From Actinomycetota bacterium (GTDB taxonomy: Bacteria; Actinomycetota; Actinomycetes; Propionibacteriales; Nocardioidaceae): DNA of 5,297 nt. A program made the position numbers and the translations under genes. The stretch lies in the NCBI GenBank assembly GCA_009702305.1, contig WLIH01000242.1, forward strand, positions 1 to 5,297, given 5' to 3'. A model generated the notes under the pieces. It was not told the origin of the DNA, made no database searches, and saw nothing but the letters and a program-made list of their open reading frames with translations. Positions 1 to 5,297 of this stretch are shown one piece after another; position 1 is the first letter of the stretch; each line of letters begins with the position of its first letter.

Positions 1-268
1 GATTCAGAGTGCCATTGGTGAAGCGTTCGTAGTGGCCAAGATCGAGGTCCGTTTCTGAGCCATCGTCAAGAACGTAGACTTCGCCGTGTTGAAAGGGGCT
101 CATCGTGCCAGGATCGACGTTGAGGTACGGATCCAGCTTCTGCATGGTGACGCGCAGACCACGCGATCGCAGCAGACGACCGAGGCTCGAGGCGGTGAGC
201 CCCTTGCCGAGAGACGAGGCGACGCCTCCGGTCACGAATACATGCTTGGCCGGCGTCGAGTTCCTCAC
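1..268 (-). CDS. pyrG: CTP synthase, N-terminal part (runs off left edge)
   Basis: CTP synthase makes CTP from UTP, ATP and glutamine, the last step of de novo pyrimidine nucleotide synthesis in the cytoplasm. Only the first 89 codons are present, all from the synthetase (amidoligase) domain. The protein starts [18 protein letters not shown]. The P-loop-like [10 protein letters not shown] is at residues 14-23, followed by [17 protein letters not shown] at 42-58 and the [12 protein letters not shown] block at 72-83. By comparison with the E. coli enzyme from memory, ATP/Mg-binding K18, K40 and D72 correspond to K22, K44 and D76 here. The GTG at 268 was chosen because the actinobacterial family begins with a short M-R-x-S-T-P-x-K-H segment. 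An ATG at 278 lies out of frame. The coding frame is open to the edge. About 26 of 89 codons end in A or T, more than in the neighbouring genes. Family assignment is essentially certain. Confidence 0.97.
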   Translation of the reverse strand, partial: MRNSTPAKHVFVTGGVASSLGKGLTASSLGRLLRSRGLRVTMQKLDPYLNVDPGTMSPFQHGEVYVLDDGSETDLDLGHYERFTNGTLN

Positions 269-272
269 GGAA

Positions 273-276
273 CTCC
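273..276 (-). promoter_or_regulatory. Possible short Shine-Dalgarno for pyrG
   Basis: GGAG lies 4 nt upstream of the GTG start, which is close but possible. It would be absent from the mRNA if the adjacent TAGCAT at 277-282 were the active -10 element, so the two signals are alternatives. If this site is used, transcription must begin further upstream. Confidence 0.35.
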
Positions 277-282
277 ATGCTA
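277..282 (-). promoter_or_regulatory. Candidate -10 element for pyrG
   Basis: The minus strand reads TAGCAT here, fitting the actinobacterial TANNNT -10 consensus. It lies 8 nt upstream of the pyrG GTG. A start site about 7 nt downstream would give a leaderless or nearly leaderless mRNA. No convincing -35 hexamer is seen at the expected distance, so this is a motif match only. Confidence 0.35.
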
Positions 283-321
283 GTCCAGATCGGCCGGCTT
301 CACGCACCGCGACCCGCCATC

Positions 322-350
322 GGTGACGACCACCACTCCGGATCGCCACC
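322..350 (-). terminator. Hairpin after recN, possible weak terminator
   Basis: On the minus strand GGTGGCGA (350-343) pairs with TCGTCACC (329-322) around a 13-nt loop. This gives an 8-bp stem containing one G-U wobble. The wobble pairs only in minus-strand RNA; the plus-strand copy would have an A-C mismatch. It begins 24 nt after the recN stop and lies before pyrG. There is no U-tract, so it could be a U-less actinobacterial terminator, a 3'-end stabilising hairpin, or chance in GC-rich DNA. Confidence 0.33.
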
Positions 351-374
351 CGACTCGCACGCTCGGATGCTGGA

Positions 375-2126
375 TCAGCCCAGGGCTCGCGACGGGTGGG
401 CGACCTCGAGCAGCTCGCGAGCATGCGCCAGCGCGGTGTCGGAGTCCTCGAGCCCGGCGAGCATCCGCGAGAGCTCACGCTCACGGGCCGCGTCGTCGAG
501 CACCGTGAGGCCCGAGCTGGTCACGCTGCCGTCGCTCGACTTGGCCACGACGACGTGCCGATCGGCGTACGCCGCGACCTGCGGCAGGTGGGTGACCACG
601 AGGACCTGGGCGGTGCACGCCAGCCTCGCGAGCCGGCGCCCGACCTCGACCGCCGCGGCGCCGCCGACGCCGGCGTCCACCTCGTCGAAGACGAACGTCG
701 GGACGGGGCTGGTGCCTGCGAGCGCGACCTCGAGGGCCAGCATCACGCGCGACAGCTCGCCGCCGGAGGCGCCCTTGTGCAGCGGCCTCGGCTCGGAGCC
801 GGTGTTGGCAGCGAGCAGCAGCTCGACCTCGTCGAGCCCGGAGGGCGCGAAGCGCAACCAGCGCTCCCCCACCCGGAGCGGACCCGGCTCGCCGCCCGTC
901 GGCGCGTCGACCTCGTGCTGTCGCACGTCGATGGCGAGGCGGGCGTGCGGCATCGCCAGCAGCGCCAACTCCCCGGTGACCTCGTGAGCCAGGCGTACGG
1001 CGGCCTCGGTGCGGGCCTCGGACAGCCGGGCGCCGGCCTCGGCCAGCTCGGCACGCAGGCGCGCCTGCTCGGCCCGCAGCACGAGGATCCGGTCGTCGGT
1101 GCCGTCGAGGTCCAGCAGGCGTTGGGAAGCCTCCTGCGACCACGCCAGGACGGCATCGATCGTGTCGCCGTACTTGCGGGTGAGGGCGGTCAACGCCGCC
1201 CGCCGGTCCGACACGGTCGCGAGGCGGGCGGGATCGGTCTCGATGCGAGTGGCGTAGGCCGCGACGTCGGCGGCGACGTCGGAGAGCAGGTAGGTCACCT
1301 CGGCCAGGCGATCGGCGAGCGCGCCGGCCTCGGCGTCGTGCTCGCGCACCCCGTCGAGCGCGGATCGGGCCGCGGACGTGGTGGCGAGGGCATCGGGGTC
1401 GTCGCTGTCGCTCGACAGTGCCTCGCGCGCCTGCTCGGCAGCGGTGCGCAGGGTGTCGGCGAACCCGAGTCGACCCTCCTCGGCGGCCAGCGTCTCGTCC
1501 TCGCCCGGCTGCGGGTCCACGTCCTCGATCTCGCCGAGCCCGAAGCGCAGCAGGTCGGCCTCGCGGGCGCGCTCGCGAGCCGTCTCGACGACCTCGACGA
1601 GCTCGGACTCGACCGCGCGCAGCTCGTCGTACAGGCTCCGGTAGGCGGCACCGACTTCGCTCAGCGCGGCGCCGCCGAAGCGGTCCAGGGCGCTGCGCTG
1701 CGCGCGCGGCTGCAGCAGCCGGTGCTGATCCGACTGCCCGTGCACCGCGACGAGCGGCTCGGCCACCTCCACCAGCGTCGAGACCGGCACCGAGGCACCG
1801 CCGACGAAAGCCCGGGAGCGACCCTCGGCCGACACGTTGCGGGCCAGCACGACGCGGTCGTCCTCGACCTCGCCACCGGCGTGCTCGACGGCTGCGGCGA
1901 AGTCGCTCAGTCCGGCCGTGCTCACGACCCCCTCGACCCGGGCCGACCGGGCGCCGGAGCGGACGGCACCACTGTCGCTGCGGCCACCCAGGAGCAGACC
2001 GAGTGCCGTCACGATCATCGTCTTGCCGGCACCGGTCTCGCCCGTGATGACCGTCAGGCCCGGTCCGAGCTCGAGGGTCGAGGAGTCGATGATGCCCAGC
2101 GAACTGATGCGGATCTCCTCAAGCAC
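375..2126 (-). CDS. recN: DNA repair protein RecN (SMC-like ATPase)
   Basis: RecN is a cytoplasmic SMC-family ATPase that acts in double-strand break repair by recombination. The 583-residue product has the normal family length and layout. Residues 1-140 form the N-terminal ATPase half, starting [20 protein letters not shown], with Walker A GETGAGKT at 29-36 and a Q-loop region [11 protein letters not shown] at 129-139. Residues about 155-385 are a charged, Ala/Glu/Arg-rich coiled-coil arm. The C-terminal half carries the ABC signature [10 protein letters not shown] at 451-460, Walker B with acidic residues [13 protein letters not shown] at 477-489, and the H-loop [12 protein letters not shown] at 511-522. 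The GTG at 2126 fits the family N-terminus and overlaps the nadK stop by 8 bp. An in-frame GTG at 2135 would add three residues. No actinobacterial SOS box (TCGAAC-N4-GTTCGA type) was seen upstream, so expression probably depends on the operon. Confidence 0.97.
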   Translation of the reverse strand: MLEEIRISSLGIIDSSTLELGPGLTVITGETGAGKTMIVTALGLLLGGRSDSGAVRSGARSARVEGVVSTAGLSDFAAAVEHAGGEVEDDRVVLARNVSAEGRSRAFVGGASVPVSTLVEVAEPLVAVHGQSDQHRLLQPRAQRSALDRFGGAALSEVGAAYRSLYDELRAVESELVEVVETARERAREADLLRFGLGEIEDVDPQPGEDETLAAEEGRLGFADTLRTAAEQAREALSSDSDDPDALATTSAARSALDGVREHDAEAGALADRLAEVTYLLSDVAADVAAYATRIETDPARLATVSDRRAALTALTRKYGDTIDAVLAWSQEASQRLLDLDGTDDRILVLRAEQARLRAELAEAGARLSEARTEAAVRLAHEVTGELALLAMPHARLAIDVRQHEVDAPTGGEPGPLRVGERWLRFAPSGLDEVELLLAANTGSEPRPLHKGASGGELSRVMLALEVALAGTSPVPTFVFDEVDAGVGGAAAVEVGRRLARLACTAQVLVVTHLPQVAAYADRHVVVAKSSDGSVTSSGLTVLDDAARERELSRMLAGLEDSDTALAHARELLEVAHPSRALG

Positions 2127-3102
2127 GGTGCTCACCGCCGCCCGACTCGGAGCGTCGACGGCGTTCGGCCGAGCCGCGCCAGCCCTCGACCGGCAGCCCG
2201 AACTTGGCGACCAGCCGGTCGGTGAACGGCGCTTCGTGCAGCCGCACCAGCCGCATCGGATGGGTGCCGCGTCGCACCTCGATCCGCGCACCCGGAGGCA
2301 GGTCGACCGCTCGGCGACCGTCGCACCACAGCACTCCGGCTCCCTCCGTGCGGGCCAGCACCTCGACCGCCAGGACCGACGTCGGCGCGACGACCAGCGG
2401 CCGGGCGAAGAGGGCGTGCGCACTGATCGGCACCAGCAGGAGGGCCTCGACGCTCGGCCACACGATCGGCCCACCGGCGCTGAAGTTGTAGGCGGTCGAG
2501 CCTGTCGGCGTGGCACACACGACGCCGTCGCAGCCCCACCGGGACAGCGGTCGACCGTCCACCTCGACGACGACCTCGAGCATCCGCTGCCGGGCGGCCT
2601 TCTCCACACTGGCCTCGTTGACGGCGAAGGTGCTCGTCACGAGCTCGCCGTCACGGAAGACCCGGACCTCCAGCGTGAGGCGGTCCTCGGCGGTGTAGCG
2701 CCGGTGCACGATGGCGTCGATCGTGGAGTCGACGTCGTCGTACTCCGCCTCGGCCAGGAAGCCCACGTGTCCGAGGTTGACGCCCAGCACCGGAGTGCCG
2801 CTGGCATGGGTGATCTCCGCGGCACGCAGGATCGTGCCGTCGCCGCCGATCACCAGGGCGAGCTCGCACCCGCGACAGGCCTCGCCGCCGTCGTCCGCGA
2901 CCACCTCGATCGCAGGGTCGTAGGCAGCCGGGTCGATCCCCAGATCGGTGGCCTCGCTCGCGAGCAGGCGGACCACGATCCCGTGACCGGTCAGCGCCGC
3001 GCAGGAGGCCAGCGCGACCTCGCGGGCCTCGGCGCGACCGGTGTGGGCGAGCACCAGGACGCGACGCATCGCGTCGGGGGCCGGGGCGGCGGGCTCGGTC
3101 AT
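2119..3102 (-). CDS. nadK: NAD kinase
   Basis: NAD kinase phosphorylates NAD to NADP using ATP or polyphosphate, and is the sole usual source of NADP in bacteria. The 327-residue protein has the family hallmarks in order: GGDGT at 86-90 with LVIGGDGTILRAAE around it, LGVNLGHVGFLAE at 106-118, the NE pair at 162-163, CDGVVCATPTGSTAYNFSAG at 191-210, and LVPISAHALFARPLV at 223-237. A further conserved CDGRR lies at 260-264. The ATG at 3102 overlaps the tlyA stop as ATGA, and AGGGTGG lies 4 nt upstream at 3107-3113, supporting this start. The Met at residue 12 (MRRVLVLAHTGR) is a weaker alternative. The last roughly 19 residues are a basic tail outside the conserved fold, and its codons overlap the recN start. 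The gene is known as ppnK in mycobacteria. No key residue is missing. Confidence 0.97.
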   Translation of the reverse strand: MTEPAAPAPDAMRRVLVLAHTGRAEAREVALASCAALTGHGIVVRLLASEATDLGIDPAAYDPAIEVVADDGGEACRGCELALVIGGDGTILRAAEITHASGTPVLGVNLGHVGFLAEAEYDDVDSTIDAIVHRRYTAEDRLTLEVRVFRDGELVTSTFAVNEASVEKAARQRMLEVVVEVDGRPLSRWGCDGVVCATPTGSTAYNFSAGGPIVWPSVEALLLVPISAHALFARPLVVAPTSVLAVEVLARTEGAGVLWCDGRRAVDLPPGARIEVRRGTHPMRLVRLHEAPFTDRLVAKFGLPVEGWRGSAERRRRSESGGGEHRA

Positions 3103-3938
3103 GGGTCCACCCTCTCACCGGAGTCCGACAACGGATCGGCGGTGCTCACGACCCTGTGGATCTCCTCGGCGTCCACCGATGCCGGGGCCCGGCGCAGCCA
3201 GAGGAAGAACTCCACGTTGCCCGACGGACCGGGCAACGGACTGGTCGTGACCATCTGCGCTCCCCAGCCTCGACGCGCGGCGGCCGCGGCCACGGCGTTG
3301 ACCGCCTCGGCACGCAGCTCGGGATCCCTGACCACTCCGCCCTTGCCGACGCGCTCCTTGCCGACCTCGAACTGAGGCTTGACCATCAGCGCGAGGTCTC
3401 CGTCGGATCGGGTGACCGAGATGATGGCGTCGAGCACGAGCTCGAGGGAGATGAACGACAGATCCCCGACGACCACCTCGACCGGCTCGCCGATCAGGTC
3501 GAGGCTCAGCTCGCGGATGTTGGTCCGGTCGTGCACCCGGACCCGCGGGTCCTGGCGGATCGGCCACGCCAGCTGGCCGTACCCGACGTCGACGGCCAGC
3601 ACCTCCGCCGCCCCGGCCCGCAGCAGCACGTCGGTGAAGCCTCCCGTCGACGCGCCCGCGTCCAGGCACCGACGACCCGACACCGTGAGACCGCGCGGCC
3701 CGAACGCCGCCAGCGCGCCCGCCAGCTTGTGGCCACCGCGGGAGACGTAGTCGGGTCGATCGCTGTCCTCGAGCACCACGATCGCGACATCGGTGGTGAC
3801 GCCGGTGGCCGGCTTCGACGCGGCAGCCCCCGACACCCGCACGCGTCCGGCGGAGATCAGCTCGCTCGCGTGGTCGCGCGAGCGAGCCAGGCCACGGCGG
3901 ACCAGCTCGGCGTCGAGGCGAAGGCGTCGGGGCGGCAC
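3099..3938 (-). CDS. tlyA: TlyA-type 16S/23S rRNA cytidine-2'-O-methyltransferase
   Basis: TlyA uses S-adenosylmethionine to 2'-O-methylate a cytidine in 16S rRNA helix 44 and one in 23S rRNA helix 69. In mycobacteria loss of these marks gives capreomycin and viomycin resistance. The 279-residue product begins with an S4 RNA-binding domain (RLDAELVRRGLARSR at 7-21, ELISAGRVRVSG at 26-37). A linker with YVSRGGHKLAGAL (64-76) leads into an FtsJ-like Rossmann fold with the SAM motif LDAGASTGGFTD at 92-103. The family's K-D-K-E catalytic set, aligned from memory of the M. tuberculosis enzyme, maps to K71, D159 (GDLSFIS), K187 (VKPQFE) and E243 (NVEFFL). The GTG at 3938 puts the S4 domain at the N-terminus, as expected. 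It lies 4 nt after the preceding stop, with no obvious Shine-Dalgarno site, so coupled translation is likely. In-frame sequence upstream lacks family similarity. Confidence 0.95.
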   Translation of the reverse strand: MPPRRLRLDAELVRRGLARSRDHASELISAGRVRVSGAAASKPATGVTTDVAIVVLEDSDRPDYVSRGGHKLAGALAAFGPRGLTVSGRRCLDAGASTGGFTDVLLRAGAAEVLAVDVGYGQLAWPIRQDPRVRVHDRTNIRELSLDLIGEPVEVVVGDLSFISLELVLDAIISVTRSDGDLALMVKPQFEVGKERVGKGGVVRDPELRAEAVNAVAAAAARRGWGAQMVTTSPLPGPSGNVEFFLWLRRAPASVDAEEIHRVVSTADPLSDSGERVDP

Positions 3939-3942
3939 GCGA

Positions 3943-4170
3943 TCAGGCGGGCTCGTCGACAGGCCGGGCGTCCAGCGCCCGGCGCAACTGCTCGTGCGCC
4001 GCTTCGAAGACCGCCAGGTGCGACTCCAGGGGCTGATCGCCGAGCTCCGCGACCGCGTCGACGACCGCGTCGACGGCCGCAACCCCGGTGCGCTCGATCG
4101 CCGAGCTCTCGACGTCGTCGAGGCCATCGGCACGATCATCCAGCACGTCCAGGTCCCGGCGCTCGTCCAT
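3943..4170 (-). CDS. Small acidic conserved protein of unknown function
   Basis: This 75-residue protein is rich in Asp and Glu and has no Cys, signal peptide or membrane segment. The N-terminal third is acidic and low in complexity (DLDVLDDRADGLDD at 6-19). Residues 30-44 (VAAVDAVVDAVAELG) look helical. The C-terminal part, PLESHLAVFEAAHEQLRR at 47-64, resembles from memory a motif found in small proteins encoded just before tlyA in many actinobacteria; Rv1693 occupies the same place in M. tuberculosis. The ATG at 4170 lies 9 nt after the phosphatase stop and lacks a Shine-Dalgarno site, suggesting reinitiation by ribosomes ending the upstream gene. Its stop is 4 nt before tlyA. Codon use (about 67 of 75 codons G/C-ending) supports real coding. 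The function is not known; a helical partner protein is only a guess. Confidence 0.8.
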   Translation of the reverse strand: MDERRDLDVLDDRADGLDDVESSAIERTGVAAVDAVVDAVAELGDQPLESHLAVFEAAHEQLRRALDARPVDEPA

Positions 4171-4179
4171 GGTGGGAGG

Positions 4180-5190
4180 CTATCGCGCCGGGGCGTCCGC
4201 GGGCGTCTCGAGTCCCGTCACGTCGACGACGTCGCCGTGCTCATCGAGGTGGCGCCAGCTCGCGACGGCGACCGCTCGCCACCAGTCGCCGGCGTCGCCG
4301 TAGCCTTCGACCTCGAGCGTGCCGCCGGAGGTGCTCACCGACCAGCCGCCGCACCGCGTCGCTCCGCCGGACTCCGTCACGCTCGGATGCGGCTCGAGCA
4401 GGCCGCGCAGGTCGCACGCGATGAAGGTCGGTCGCTCAGCCACACGCGCCGCGACCAACTCGGTGAGGCCGGTGACCCCGGTCAGCACGAGCAACGAGTC
4501 GACCTCGGCGATTCGGGCCCCCTCGATATCGGTGTCGAGACGGTCCCCGATCATCAAGGGACGCGTGCCCCCGACCCGGCGCACCGTCTCGTCGAGCAAC
4601 GGTCGAGCCGGTTTGCCCGCGACCTCCGGGGTGACCCCCGAGAAGCGAGCGAGCATGTCGACCAGCACGCCGTGCCCCGGAGCTGTGCCGTACGCCGTCG
4701 GGATGGAGAGGTCCGTGTTGCTCGCGACCCACCACAGGCCGTCGCGCACCCGCACGGCCGCGCGCATCAGGTCGCTCCAGCGCAGATCGGGCCCGTAGCC
4801 GCTGACCAGCGCCTGCGCCTCGTCCTCGACGCCGACGACGACGAGCCCCTCGGACTGCAGAGCTGCCACCAGGCCCTCGGCTCCGAGCGCCACGACCCGC
4901 GATCGCGCCGGGATACGGCGCGCGACGAGACGGGCGGCAGCCTGGGCGGAGGTGACGACATCGCCGGGCTCGGCAGCGATCCCGAGGTCGACGAGGTGCG
5001 CCGCGACCGTCTCCGGGGTCCGCGAGGCGTTGTTGGTGACGAAGGCCAGCCGCATCCCGAGCTTCCGGGCGCTCTCAAGATGGTCAGGTGCTCCCGGGAC
5101 CGCGCGCCCGCCGACGTACACGACACCGTCGAGATCGAGCATGGCCAGGTCGTAGATCTCGCACAGCCGGTCCGGGCTCGCCCTCAGCAT
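4180..5190 (-). CDS. HAD-superfamily IIA phosphatase, glycerol-3-phosphate phosphatase-like
   Basis: This 336-residue HAD phosphatase belongs to the NagD/phosphoglycolate phosphatase-like group. All four HAD motifs are present: DLDGVVY at 19-25 with nucleophile D19 and acid/base D21, TNN at 52-54, the lysine in GKP at K193, and GDRLDTD at 215-221 binding Mg. The C2-type cap lies between motifs II and III. Residues from about 270 to the end, including GGWSVSTSGGTLEVEG and GDWWRAVAVASWRHLDEHG, extend beyond the HAD fold. M. tuberculosis Rv1692, encoded at the same place, is a glycerol-3-phosphate phosphatase reported to carry a C-terminal acetyltransferase-like region. The same role, recycling phospholipid head groups, is inferred here from position and layout; substrate specificity cannot be read from sequence. 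The ATG at 5190 has GGGAGG 5 nt upstream. An in-frame ATG at 5208 would add six residues but has poorer ribosome-site spacing. Confidence 0.92.
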   Translation of the reverse strand: MLRASPDRLCEIYDLAMLDLDGVVYVGGRAVPGAPDHLESARKLGMRLAFVTNNASRTPETVAAHLVDLGIAAEPGDVVTSAQAAARLVARRIPARSRVVALGAEGLVAALQSEGLVVVGVEDEAQALVSGYGPDLRWSDLMRAAVRVRDGLWWVASNTDLSIPTAYGTAPGHGVLVDMLARFSGVTPEVAGKPARPLLDETVRRVGGTRPLMIGDRLDTDIEGARIAEVDSLLVLTGVTGLTELVAARVAERPTFIACDLRGLLEPHPSVTESGGATRCGGWSVSTSGGTLEVEGYGDAGDWWRAVAVASWRHLDEHGDVVDVTGLETPADAPAR

Positions 5191-5195
5191 GGTCG

Positions 5196-5201
5196 CCTCC
5201 C
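5196..5201 (-). promoter_or_regulatory. Ribosome binding site deciding the phosphatase start
   Basis: The minus strand reads GGGAGG, 5 nt before the ATG at 5190. This is the strongest Shine-Dalgarno match noted in the window and favours 5190 over the in-frame ATG at 5208, whose nearest purine run (GAGG) is only 2 nt away from it. Confidence 0.7.
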
Positions 5202-5208
5202 GCGTCAT

Positions 5209-5297
5209 CGCCTCGTCACGCGTCCGACCCTACGATGCCGCACAGTCGCGTCATGCGCTGGTGGGACGCCGGATGAGTCTGGCCGATGCGACCTCGA
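5209..5297. other. Right-edge region with no recognisable gene
   Basis: The three minus-strand frames entering from the right edge close at stops ending at 5251, 5216 and 5205. None of the short tails resembles a known protein end, so an upstream gene finishing here is possible but not shown. On the plus strand an ATG at 5274, preceded by GGTGGG at 5260-5265, opens a frame (MSLADATS) to the edge; this could be a divergent gene start but is too short to judge. Confidence 0.4.
5227..5254 (-). promoter_or_regulatory. Candidate promoter of the phosphatase-tlyA-nadK-recN operon
   Basis: On the minus strand ATGACG (5254-5249, similar to TTGACA) is followed after 16 bp by TAGGGT (5232-5227, fitting TANNNT). 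Transcription would start near 5220, giving a leader of about 30 nt before the ATG at 5190 that includes the GGGAGG site. The match is plausible but rests on short motifs. Confidence 0.38.

Noticed and set aside
66..278. Minus-strand frame starting at the ATG at 278
   Set aside because: It is out of frame with the conserved CTP synthase sequence, which begins at the GTG at 268, and its translation resembles nothing known.
396..2225. Long plus-strand open frame (609 codons) opposite recN, with others at 1837-3375 and 3156-4424
   Set aside because: These are antisense to genes with complete family motifs. High G+C removes stop codons from opposite frames, and their translations are Arg/Gly/Ala-rich with no recognisable domain.
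2127..2609. N-terminal extension of recN to a start at 2609
   Set aside because: The extension would overlap nadK by nearly 500 bp and reads as an out-of-frame shadow of it. RecN homologues begin at the MLEEIR segment.
3939..4139. N-terminal extension of tlyA to an ATG at 4139
   Set aside because: The added Ser/Arg-rich 67 residues are the small upstream gene read in another frame. TlyA proteins start at the S4 domain.
358..4390. A 13-bp repeat, CACGCTCGGATGC, at 358-370 and 4378-4390
   Set aside because: A single 13-mer match in about 5 kb of GC-rich DNA is not surprising. One copy spans the gap just after recN and the other is inside a gene, with no shared flanks.
5274..5297. Possible divergent plus-strand gene starting at ATG 5274
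   Set aside because: Only eight codons are visible before the edge, so coding cannot be judged. It is noted only as part of the right-edge region.
1..5297. Mobile elements, CRISPR arrays, tRNA or rRNA genes, riboswitches, defence genes
   Set aside because: None was seen on either strand. The gaps are too short and the genes are conserved housekeeping genes, so a hidden new system is not supported.

Overview
This window is ordinary, dense chromosomal DNA from a high-GC actinobacterium. Positions 601-660 count to about 82% G+C by hand, and most codons end in G or C. All recognisable genes lie on the minus strand. Their order, read 5'->3' on that strand, is HAD-IIA phosphatase, small acidic protein, tlyA, nadK, recN, then pyrG. 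From memory this matches the Mycobacterium tuberculosis order Rv1692-Rv1693-tlyA-ppnK-recN-...-pyrG. Nocardioides/Aeromicrobium-like Propionibacteriales would fit, but the genus is not proven by the sequence.

Layout from right to left. Positions 5191-5297 hold the leader of the cluster, with a plausible promoter and a clear Shine-Dalgarno site, and no recognisable upstream gene. Positions 4180-5190 encode a glycerol-3-phosphate-phosphatase-like HAD enzyme with a C-terminal extension. Positions 3943-4170 encode a 75-residue acidic protein of unknown role. Positions 3099-3938 encode TlyA (rRNA 2'-O-methyltransferase), 2119-3102 encode NAD kinase, and 375-2126 encode the DNA-repair ATPase RecN. 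These five genes are packed with 9-nt and 4-nt gaps, a 4-bp ATGA overlap and an 8-bp overlap, so they very likely form one translationally coupled operon. Positions 269-374 form a non-coding gap holding a hairpin and a possible promoter. Positions 1-268 hold the first 89 codons of CTP synthase (pyrG), which runs off the left edge.

The enzymes do not form one pathway. They are housekeeping functions: phospholipid head-group recycling, ribosome modification, NADP supply, recombinational repair, and pyrimidine nucleotide synthesis. All visible catalytic motifs are intact.

I do not see a new biological system here. The points most worth a second look are at the left end. recN is followed directly by pyrG, with no steA or mctB genes between them as in M. 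tuberculosis, and the visible pyrG segment has clearly lower G+C and GC3 than its neighbours. The unexplained small protein ahead of tlyA and the C-terminal extension of the phosphatase are also of interest.
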